Assembly: GCF_028550435.1 (NCBI RefSeq)
Contig: NZ_JAQQKV010000001.1
Coordinates: forward strand, 868,001-932,000
DNA from: Asticcacaulis machinosus
GTDB lineage: Bacteria; Pseudomonadota; Alphaproteobacteria; Caulobacterales; Caulobacteraceae
Reading direction: 5' to 3'
Length of the DNA stretch: 64,000 nt
Part shown: one piece after another, positions 36,123 through 43,240 of the stretch
How the letters are laid out: the number at the start of each line of letters is the position of its first letter
How positions within the stretch are numbered: the first letter of the stretch is position 1
Notes under the pieces: model-generated
Databases searched by the model: none
The model's input: the letters and a program-made list of their open reading frames with translations, nothing else
Told to the model about the DNA's origin: nothing
Program-made: the position numbers and the translations under genes

Positions 36123-36833
36123 TTAGTCGAGTGACCAGCGATAACGGATCTTCATCTTATCGCCGTCGCGTAAGGCACCATTGGCCGTCTGCGGTTTGGC
36201 GCGGGCATGTTTGACCATTAAGTCTGCTGTTGCCTGACCGAAGCCGTAACGGGCCGGATTTTCGGACAGAACCGAACAGGCCGTGATTTTACCTGACGCA
36301 TTGAATGTGCATTCCACCAACGCCTCCCCTTCGATTTCCTGATCCAGAGCCCGTGCGGGGTAATAATTCAGCGCCGCCTCCCCCGTCGGATAGCTGGCCC
36401 ATTGCGCCTTGACATAAGGGCTTGTCGCCGGCTGCGAGGATGTCCCCGCAGTTTCAGTGGGTGTGCCCGTCGCGATCGTCGCGGGCGGCGATGTCGTCAC
36501 CACCGGGCCCGCATCAACCGGTGACGGCTCCACCGGTATCGGCGGCGGCGCCAGCGGGGTTATAGGCGACTTATGAAGATCAATGGGTGGTGATTTCGGT
36601 GCTTGGGTCGGCGGTGGCGGTGGGGTAAACCTGATCATAACGCCGTCATTAATATGCACTGGGGGCGGCGGCGGCAGTTCAATCATCTGAAAATTCTGAT
36701 TGATCAGATAGGCCGCAATCCCCGCATGCAGCAGGGCCGCAACGCCCAGCCCGGCCAAAACGGACGGCGATAACCGGCGATGAGCGGTCGTTGCAAACAG
36801 CGGATGATAAACATTATGCGCCACTTCGGACAT
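36123..36833 (-). CDS. TonB-like energy transducer, second copy
   Basis: A 236-residue protein with a cytoplasmic start, one transmembrane helix (about 25-45, GLGVAALLHAGIAAYLI), a Pro-rich periplasmic spacer (about 50-130) and a TonB C-terminal domain (about 140-236: SYPTGEAALNYYPARALDQE, RYGFGQATADL). It has the same plan as the tonB next to exbBD but a shorter spacer. Terminators lie on both sides, so it is probably transcribed alone. It may serve a different set of receptors. Confidence 0.82.
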   Translation of the reverse strand: MSEVAHNVYHPLFATTAHRRLSPSVLAGLGVAALLHAGIAAYLINQNFQMIELPPPPPVHINDGVMIRFTPPPPPTQAPKSPPIDLHKSPITPLAPPPIPVEPSPVDAGPVVTTSPPATIATGTPTETAGTSSQPATSPYVKAQWASYPTGEAALNYYPARALDQEIEGEALVECTFNASGKITACSVLSENPARYGFGQATADLMVKHARAKPQTANGALRDGDKMKIRYRWSLD

Positions 36834-37133
36834 GATGAACCCCTGTGAAAGGTCGTGACGCCCTCCGGTCGGTTGCGTCTGTCATGCCACATATCTGGGC
36901 CACCGGCATTAAGCGCAGTCAGCCCGAAAGGCCAAAATATCAAGCGGCTTTGGCCACGACATCGTGACACACAAAAGCTCATGAACCCTAAGAACGACAG
37001 GACTTATGGTTGTTGCGCCTCCCCAATCTGACGCTGGGGAAAGCAGCATCAGAATACCGCAGAATTTTGCGTCTCAAAGTCAATAAACTGTGATCACAAA
37101 AACTCGCGCCCTGCACGAACCGCGTTGACATAG
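36834..37133. other. Intergenic region between two tonB genes
   Basis: No gene is seen. It must hold the promoter of the tonB copy at 36123-36833. A minus-strand reading frame of 92 codons overlapping that gene's start lacks support and is not called. Confidence 0.4.
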
Positions 37134-37168
37134 AAAAACACCCCGCAGTCGCCTGCGGGGTGTTTTTT
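37134..37168 (-). terminator. Terminator of the exbB-exbD-tonB operon
   Basis: A CACCCCGCAG/CTGCGGGGTG stem with a 4-base loop has A and T runs on both sides (six or more bases each). It lies 18 bp past the tonB stop. Confidence 0.9.
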
Positions 37169-37186
37169 TAGCGGGTATCAGGTGGA

Positions 37187-37906
37187 TTAGTTCAAGGTCC
37201 ACTTATAGCGGATCTTAATCTTGTCACCTTCTTGGATTACGCCATCAGAAGTCTGCGGTTTAGCACGGGCATAGCGTACCAGAACTTTAACCGTAGCCTC
37301 ACCAAACCGATAACCGGCTGGCTTTTCGCTGATGACCGTACAGCCTGTAACCTTACCACTACTGGCCAGAGTACATTCAACCGTAGCCTCCCCTTCCACT
37401 TCACCGTCCAAAGCGCGTGGTGGGTAGAAGTTCAGCGAAGTTTCGCTGTTAGGATAGCTGGCCCATTCCGCTTTCACGTAACGCGGTCCAGCGGGAACCA
37501 CAGGTGCAGGCGGCGGTGGCGGTCCGGGGATGACCTGAGGGGGGCCCTCATATTCAACCCGGTCTTCCTTCTTGGTCGGCTCGATCCGGATAGGTTCCGG
37601 TGCCGGTACATCCGTTACCACCGGCTCACGAATCTGGAGCTTAGGTGGCGGCGGCGGCAGATCGGGCGGCGGTGGCGGAGGCGGTGGAGGCGGCGGCGGA
37701 GGTGGCAAAAGCTCCTCCAGCGTCGTATCTATCTTCTCATCCACATACTGGACTTCTTTGATCTCGAACCTTTCTTTGTAGATATAGTAACCGAGAGCAA
37801 CGTGGAATACGGCGGCAACACCGACACCGATAAAGATAGCACCCTTGTTCTTGTTAGGGGGCGGATCCAGAATCGGGTCGCGGCGTCTGTGGGGGGTCTC
37901 TTCCAT
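37187..37906 (-). CDS. tonB: Energy transducer TonB of the exbBD operon
   Basis: A 239-residue TonB that passes proton-motive-force energy from ExbBD to outer-membrane receptors. It has a short cytoplasmic N-terminus, one helix (about 24-43, AIFIGVGVAAVFHVALGYYI), a strongly proline-rich spacer (a run of 14 Pro near residue 70) and the C-terminal receptor-contacting domain (SYPNSETSLNFYPPRALDGE, GYRFGEATVKVLV). The start at 37906 lies 16 bp after exbD; a longer upstream frame overlaps exbD. Cys in the C-terminal domain (VECTLASSGKVTGCTV) are conserved among the four copies. Confidence 0.9.
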   Translation of the reverse strand: MEETPHRRRDPILDPPPNKNKGAIFIGVGVAAVFHVALGYYIYKERFEIKEVQYVDEKIDTTLEELLPPPPPPPPPPPPPPDLPPPPPKLQIREPVVTDVPAPEPIRIEPTKKEDRVEYEGPPQVIPGPPPPPAPVVPAGPRYVKAEWASYPNSETSLNFYPPRALDGEVEGEATVECTLASSGKVTGCTVISEKPAGYRFGEATVKVLVRYARAKPQTSDGVIQEGDKIKIRYKWTLN

Positions 37907-37922
37907 AGTGTCTGGGCCCTCC

Positions 37923-38357
37923 TTACTTGTTACCGTCTTCGCCGACCAGAGCCACACTGTAGAAACCACTGTCCTGCAATGCGTTCATGACTTCCATGAA
38001 GGTGCCGTAGCGAACCTTCTTGTCAGCACGAATAAAGATACGCTCTTCGTCGGGATTACGCTTACCAATCAGACGCTTCAGATCTGCACCTAAGCCATCG
38101 ACTGATGTGGGACCGTCACCGATAAACAGATCACCATCAGCCTGGATGGAGATGAATACCGGTTTGGGCGGGTTTTCTTGCGGTGGGGCGACGGCTGTTG
38201 GCATTTGAACTTCTACCGACACAGTGGCCATTGGGGCGGCCACCATGAAGATAATCAAAAGCACCAGCATGATGTCGACGAACGGCGTAACGTTAATTTC
38301 GCTGTTCTGCTCGATATGAAACTTCGAGCCGCCGCCACCTGATAGCTTGGCTCCCAT
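37923..38357 (-). CDS. exbD: Biopolymer transport protein ExbD
   Basis: A 144-residue protein with a single N-terminal helix (about 24-42) containing the essential Asp in VTPFVDIMLVLLIIFM, the proton-path residue shared by ExbD/TolR/MotB. A periplasmic domain follows. It lies between exbB (5 bp upstream) and tonB. Assignment to ExbD rather than TolR rests on the neighbours; no tol-pal genes are nearby. Confidence 0.92.
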   Translation of the reverse strand: MGAKLSGGGGSKFHIEQNSEINVTPFVDIMLVLLIIFMVAAPMATVSVEVQMPTAVAPPQENPPKPVFISIQADGDLFIGDGPTSVDGLGADLKRLIGKRNPDEERIFIRADKKVRYGTFMEVMNALQDSGFYSVALVGEDGNK

Positions 38358-38362
38358 CTAAA

Positions 38363-39238
38363 TTACGCCCCTTTGTCGAGTTGACGCGACAGCGTATTCA
38401 TCAGTTCCGAAACAAATTGCTCCGAACGGGTGCCGTAAGCAGCGATCATGGTGTTGAAGATGTTGTACATGGCAACGGCCGGAATAGCGGCGGCCAGACC
38501 GATACCGGTCGCCAGAAGGGCTTCAGCGATACCCGGAGCCACAACAGCCAGGTTGGTGGTGTTGGTGTTCGCGATACCGATGAAGGAGTTCATGATCCCG
38601 TAAACCGTACCGAACAGACCGATGAATGGCCCAAGCGACCCGGTCGAAGCGAGGAAGGTCAAGCCACCCGACAGGCGCTTGGACAGACCGGCCTGAACGG
38701 CGTTGATCGAGGACGACGCGCGGTGCAGGGTCGAGTCGCGGTGTTCACCGGAGATCGACAGGCCAGCGGACTTGGAGATCTGAATTTCTTCGGTCGCCAC
38801 AGCGGCCATGTCGGCCATCGGGTTACCGGCAAATTCGTCAGACACCGAAACGCGGTTGATGTCAGCGATCGAGCGAGCGCCGCGGAAAGCTTCGAGGTAG
38901 TTGTTCGACGCTTTGTTCAGGCTGCTGAATTCGATCATCTTCACGACCAGGATAATCCAGGACAGAACCGACATCAGCACGAGGCCGATCATCACGACCT
39001 TAACGACCGGCACGGCCATCATGAACATGGTAGCAACGGTCAGTTCACCGTGACCTGCTTCGGCCGGGGCCGCAGCGTCTTCAGCAGGCTCAGCCGCAGG
39101 GGCTTCAGCAGCAGCGGCAGGCGCCGCTTCAGCAGCCGGGGTTGCCGGAGCGGCAGCCGCCAGACCGGGGACGCTCATGAACAGTGCAGCCGCACCGAGC
39201 AGAGCAATGAGAGGGTTGTGTTTCTTGTGTTCGAGCAT
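38363..39238 (-). CDS. exbB: Biopolymer transport protein ExbB (MotA/TolQ/ExbB family)
   Basis: A 291-residue inner-membrane protein. It has an N-terminal signal-like helix and an Ala/Pro/Glu-rich periplasmic stretch (about 28-65), as in ExbB proteins of several Gram-negatives. Three helices follow: about 68-100, then the family pair with GSLGPFIGLFGTVYGIMNSF and LLATGIGLAAAIPAVAMYNI. It assembles a pentamer around ExbD. First gene of the exbB-exbD-tonB operon. Confidence 0.94.
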   Translation of the reverse strand: MLEHKKHNPLIALLGAAALFMSVPGLAAAAPATPAAEAAPAAAAEAPAAEPAEDAAAPAEAGHGELTVATMFMMAVPVVKVVMIGLVLMSVLSWIILVVKMIEFSSLNKASNNYLEAFRGARSIADINRVSVSDEFAGNPMADMAAVATEEIQISKSAGLSISGEHRDSTLHRASSSINAVQAGLSKRLSGGLTFLASTGSLGPFIGLFGTVYGIMNSFIGIANTNTTNLAVVAPGIAEALLATGIGLAAAIPAVAMYNIFNTMIAAYGTRSEQFVSELMNTLSRQLDKGA

Positions 39239-39919
39239 TTTTCGCCAATTCCTGAATTAGGACATTACCCGTAACGGGCTGACCAAGGACTAAAGGGGGA
39301 AGCGTTTACCCCGTGTTAAAACCTAAATTCCCCTCAAAAAAAGCCGGACCTTTTGGCCCGTCTTTGCCCTTTTGGGGAATCTTCTTGTGATACAAACACC
39401 CATACCGAGTTCTGAACGCTCTGTCAGGGGCCGTTATGCACACACAATCCAAGCCATTATGGATCATAAAGATTCAAATGGCGATCACTTTGTTACTCCC
39501 AACGAAGTGATTTGTGACTAAAAAAGCCGCGCCAGCGCTAAACGTCAAGGTGCCTGACAGGACTTTTTAAGGCTTAACCCCGTGTATCGTCAGGATAAAC
39601 ACATAAGGAAATTATAAAAGCTCAACCTTGTCCGCACCTTAACCAAAATGTGGCTAATGAAATTATTTTAATGTGCATTTGACTTTTTTTCGCATTGGCA
39701 CTGTCACCTGCACGGTTACACTCCCAGAAGGCGAGTTTGCAACGACTGTTACCGCTAACGCGTGAGTCGGACACAACTCATCAAACGACACAAATGTGTT
39801 ACAAATGAGCGGTTTGTGAGGCGGATACCATTTTATGAGCCGCCACGCCCAATTCAACAGACGGCGGAAAACGGCTGACGGTGCATCCTTATAGGCAAGA
39901 CGACCTTAGGAACCCCCTT
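39239..39919. other. 681-bp divergent intergenic region
   Basis: No gene is supported. It separates exbB (minus) from the galactanase gene (plus) and carries both promoters. A terminator-like hairpin on the minus strand lies at 39336-39362, about 100 bp ahead of exbB. The rest is AT-rich, and the plus-strand gene has AGGA nine bases before ATG. Confidence 0.5.
39336..39362 (-). terminator. Terminator-like hairpin in the exbB leader
   Basis: On the minus strand GACGGGCC-AAAA-GGTCCGGC (one mismatch, one wobble) is followed directly by seven T. It looks like an intrinsic terminator but is upstream of exbB, so it may be an attenuator or end a small RNA from further upstream. Confidence 0.5.
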
Positions 39920-41284
39920 ATGCAATTTGTGAAATCCGCCCTACCCGCTGTGTTAAGCGGCCTAATCGCGCTCGAAGGCACCCCCGCACTATCCCGCGAT
40001 TACTATTTCGGTTCTGATCTGTCCTACGTCAATGAGATGGAAGACTGCGGCGCCACCTATCGCCGGGGAGACAAACCCGAAGATATCTATGGCATATTCA
40101 AATCTTCCGGCGCCAATCTGGTGCGGTTGCGGCTGTGGAACGATCCGAAGTGGACGCCCTATTCCAATCTGGCCGATGTGACCAAGGCCATGCGCCGGGC
40201 CAAGGCAGCCGGTTTGCCGGTTCTGCTCGATTTCCATTATTCCGACGACTGGGCCGACGGCGACAAGCAACTCGTGCCCGCGGCGTGGGCGCCCCTTAAC
40301 CTCGATCAGCAGGTCGAGGCACTTTATAACTTCACCTATGACACCCTGATGACCCTGCACGCGCAGGGGCTGATGCCGGATCAGGTGCAGGTCGGCAATG
40401 AGACCAATGGCGAGATGATGGGCTCGGTGACCTGGAAACAGGGCGATCCGCATAAGCCGACCAACTGGGAGCGCAATGCCCGCCTGTTCAATGCCGGCAT
40501 CAAGGCCGTGAAAGCCGCGGGCGAAAAGGCCGGTAAGACACCCCGCATAATGCTGCACATCGCCCAGCCGGAAAATGTCGAAAGCTGGTTCCTCAACGCC
40601 ACCAAGGCGGGGATTACCGGTTACGATCTGATCGGCATCAGCTACTATAAGAAATGGTCGAAGATGGACATGGCGGGCTTAGGCGCCGTCATCAACCGCG
40701 TACGTCATACCTATCCGGACAAGGATATTGTGGTCGTCGAAACCGCCTACCCCTTCACCGACAAACACCTTGATACCAACGTCAATCTGATGGGGGAGGA
40801 TTCAACCTTTGCGGCCTATGGTTTTTCACCGCAAGGTCAGGCCCGCTATCTGCACGACCTGATGCAGTTGACTCTCGATAATGGCGGGGTCGGTGTCGTC
40901 TACTGGGAACCGGCGTGGGTGTCGACCAAGTGCAAGACCCGCTGGGGCGGCGGCTCGAACTGGGAAAACGCCGCCTTCTTCGATTTCGACGGCAAGGCCC
41001 TGCCCGCACTCGACTGGCCCAAAGCGGCCTATGTCTATCCGGTTGAATTGACATTCCGGGTCAAGGATACGGGACAAAGCGCCATGTATCTGAGCGGCGA
41101 TTTCACCGGCGGTCTGGCCGTACCGATGATCCGGCGCGACGGTTATTTCCGTTATTCGAGTTGGCTGCGACCGGGAAGCGTTATACTGGCTGGGGTTGCG
41201 ACCACGCCGGACGCGCTGAAAGACGCCCCGGCTCAGGAAATCAAGGTGCCCCCAAAAGCGGCCGCCCTGATTTTGTCAGAATAG
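39920..41284 (+). CDS. Arabinogalactan endo-beta-1,4-galactanase (GH53)
   Basis: A 454-residue secreted glycosidase with a signal peptide (about 1-28, ending TPALS). The GH53 barrel shows the acid/base Glu in QVQVGNETNGEM and the nucleophile Glu in DIVVVETAYPF, plus the family motif LRLWNDPKW and LLDFHYSDDWADGDKQ. It hydrolyses beta-1,4-galactan to galacto-oligosaccharides. A roughly 85-residue C-terminal extension (TFRVKDTGQSAMYLSGDFTG) resembles a beta-sandwich module. It heads the galactan locus. Confidence 0.9.
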   Translation: MQFVKSALPAVLSGLIALEGTPALSRDYYFGSDLSYVNEMEDCGATYRRGDKPEDIYGIFKSSGANLVRLRLWNDPKWTPYSNLADVTKAMRRAKAAGLPVLLDFHYSDDWADGDKQLVPAAWAPLNLDQQVEALYNFTYDTLMTLHAQGLMPDQVQVGNETNGEMMGSVTWKQGDPHKPTNWERNARLFNAGIKAVKAAGEKAGKTPRIMLHIAQPENVESWFLNATKAGITGYDLIGISYYKKWSKMDMAGLGAVINRVRHTYPDKDIVVVETAYPFTDKHLDTNVNLMGEDSTFAAYGFSPQGQARYLHDLMQLTLDNGGVGVVYWEPAWVSTKCKTRWGGGSNWENAAFFDFDGKALPALDWPKAAYVYPVELTFRVKDTGQSAMYLSGDFTGGLAVPMIRRDGYFRYSSWLRPGSVILAGVATTPDALKDAPAQEIKVPPKAAALILSE

Positions 41285-41529
41285 TTTCCGACTTAGTAGT
41301 TTGCGGCCCACAAGCCACACCCCAACAATTATCATACAAATATATAGCCAAAGGCAGAGACCTGTGATTAGCTGCCCTCAAATGCCCGCATCAGACGGTC
41401 ATGTGAGGGAAGCGTCATGGTTATGCCTGCACAAAACCGAAATCCGGTAAAAAAAATCACATCGCCACCGGCGGAAAATGCCCGTTCGTGCATCTTATAC
41501 CACATGGCCACATTTTTGGAGCGCAGGTC

Positions 41530-42114
41530 ATGACCGCTCGGTCTGGAATGTGCACCAAGCATCTGGCTTTTGTCGGCAGCCAAATTCTGCCGCATGAGGC
41601 GGGGTTGCGGCAGTGGCTCACGCGCGCAGGTTTATCCGCCAGCGAGCGTGACGATCTGGTGCAGGAAGTTTATTATCGCCTGCTGCGTCAGACGAGTTTT
41701 GACCATATCGAAGACCCGCGGGCCTATATGTACCGGACGGCCCGCAACATTATGCTGGAACAGATCAGAAAGAACCGGGTAGTGTCGATTACGACCGTGC
41801 AGAATATCGATGAACTGGGCAGTATCGACATCGCCCCGTCACCTGAGCAGGCTGTGTCTGCGCGGCGCGAACTGGCACGCGTCATGGGCTTTATCGAGGC
41901 CCTGCCCGCCAGATGCCGCGCGGTGTTTGAACTGCGCAAGGTTCACGGCCTGTCGCAGGCCGAAACCGCACGGCGATTGTCTTTGAGCGAGAATATCATC
42001 GAAAAAGAAACCGCTAAAGGCTTGTCGCTGATCCTCAAGCGTGTGGCCGAGGATAACCCGCCGCCTGCCGACATTGTGCCGGCACCTACCCGGAATGCGC
42101 ATGTCAACTATTGA
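41530..42114 (+). CDS. ECF-type RNA polymerase sigma factor (FecI-like)
   Basis: A 194-residue sigma factor. Region 2 has ERDDLVQEVYYRLLRQ and DPRAYMYRTARNIMLEQIR; region 4 has LPARCRAVFELRKVHGLSQAETARRL, the usual -35-binding helix-turn-helix, in two halves. FecI-type factors drive outer-membrane receptor genes. The start at 41530 (MTARSG) is chosen because GGAG lies ahead and region 2 begins soon after; a longer upstream start is possible. It overlaps the following fecR-like gene by 14 bp. Confidence 0.9.
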   Translation: MTARSGMCTKHLAFVGSQILPHEAGLRQWLTRAGLSASERDDLVQEVYYRLLRQTSFDHIEDPRAYMYRTARNIMLEQIRKNRVVSITTVQNIDELGSIDIAPSPEQAVSARRELARVMGFIEALPARCRAVFELRKVHGLSQAETARRLSLSENIIEKETAKGLSLILKRVAEDNPPPADIVPAPTRNAHVNY

Positions 42115-43081
42115 CGACATTGCGGCACAGTGGGTAGCCCGCCAAGCTTCGACCCAATGGGATAACGAGGCTCAGGCGCAGCTTGATGACTGGCTGATGG
42201 CTGATGTCCGCCATCAGGGCGCGCACTTTCGGGCGCAGGCGGCGTGGCTGATGCTGGACCGCGCCAGTGTTATGGGCGCAGGTGGCTCTGTGCCTGAGGT
42301 GCCGGAATTCAATGATACCCCGTTCGTCGTGACCCTGGCCCCTCACCCGCCGCTGACCAGACGCCGGATACTCACGACCCTGGGCGGAGGTGCCGTGGCC
42401 GCATCACTGACGGTGGGGCTGGGGCTGGCCTATGCGCTCAAAGACCGCGTAAATTTGACGACCGAAGTGGGTGAATTGCGCAAGATCCCGTTGAAAGACC
42501 GCAGCATTGCCAGTGTCAACACCGACAGCCGACTTGAGATCGACCTCAAAACCAGCCAGCGCGACATCAGGCTGATCCGGGGAGAAGCGTGGTTTGATGT
42601 CGCCAAAGACAAGACCCGCCCCTTTGTGGTCGCCGCAGGAAATGTCCGGGTGCGCGCGGTGGGTACGGCCTTTAGCGTCCGCAAATTTGATCACGGTGCC
42701 GAAGTGCTGGTTACCGAAGGCGTGGTCGAAGTCTGGAACACCAATACCGACACCGCCCCTGCGCGTCTCACCGCCGGAACCCGCACCTTTGCACCCGATG
42801 CCGCAGCCCTAAAGACGGTCGAGTTCCGCCCCGACGCGGTTGACCGGGCGCTGGCCTGGCGTGAGGGACAGATCGCCCTTGACAATGACACCCTGCAAAC
42901 GGCGGTGAACGAGTTCAATCGCTATAACAGCCAGAAGATCAGGCTGGCCGACCCCGCCCTGAATGATGCCCGTCTGGTCGGCTGGTTCCGGACGGATCAA
43001 CCGGAAACCTTTGCCCGCGCGGTGCATGGCGCGCTCAATGTCACCGTCAACATCCGGAACGATGAAATCATTATCGGTTAA
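42101..43081 (+). CDS. FecR-like anti-sigma/sigma-regulator membrane protein
   Basis: A 326-residue inner-membrane regulator. The cytoplasmic N-terminal DUF4880-like part (about 1-80, DDIAAQWVARQASTQWDNEA) binds the sigma factor. One transmembrane helix follows (about 95-117, ILTTLGGGAVAASLTVGLGL). The periplasmic FecR domain (about 130-235, IASVNTDSRLEIDLKTSQRD) ends in a region (YNSQKIRLADP) that would contact the receptor signalling domain. It pairs with the ECF factor it overlaps and with the receptor 159 bp downstream. Confidence 0.92.
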   Translation: MSTIDDIAAQWVARQASTQWDNEAQAQLDDWLMADVRHQGAHFRAQAAWLMLDRASVMGAGGSVPEVPEFNDTPFVVTLAPHPPLTRRRILTTLGGGAVAASLTVGLGLAYALKDRVNLTTEVGELRKIPLKDRSIASVNTDSRLEIDLKTSQRDIRLIRGEAWFDVAKDKTRPFVVAAGNVRVRAVGTAFSVRKFDHGAEVLVTEGVVEVWNTNTDTAPARLTAGTRTFAPDAAALKTVEFRPDAVDRALAWREGQIALDNDTLQTAVNEFNRYNSQKIRLADPALNDARLVGWFRTDQPETFARAVHGALNVTVNIRNDEIIIG

Positions 43082-43240
43082 AAACCCATTCGTATGATAA
43101 TTTTTGCAGGCCTGGCGGCGGAAATTTTGCGCAGGTTCATCCTTAACTACAGGGAGGGATGAAGCCCTACACAACGGCTTCGTCTGCAAAATCGCCACAC
43201 TCTGTCCCAGGGTGCTGGCACATAAAAGTGGGAACACCAT

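Noticed and set aside
37640-37710. Apparent GGC/GGT microsatellite on the plus strand
   Set aside because: It is the coding sequence of the polyproline spacer of TonB on the minus strand.
39363-39480. Short minus-strand frames (26 and 55 codons) ahead of exbB that could be leader peptides
   Set aside because: They run through the terminator-like hairpin, lack ribosome sites and show no regulatory codon runs.
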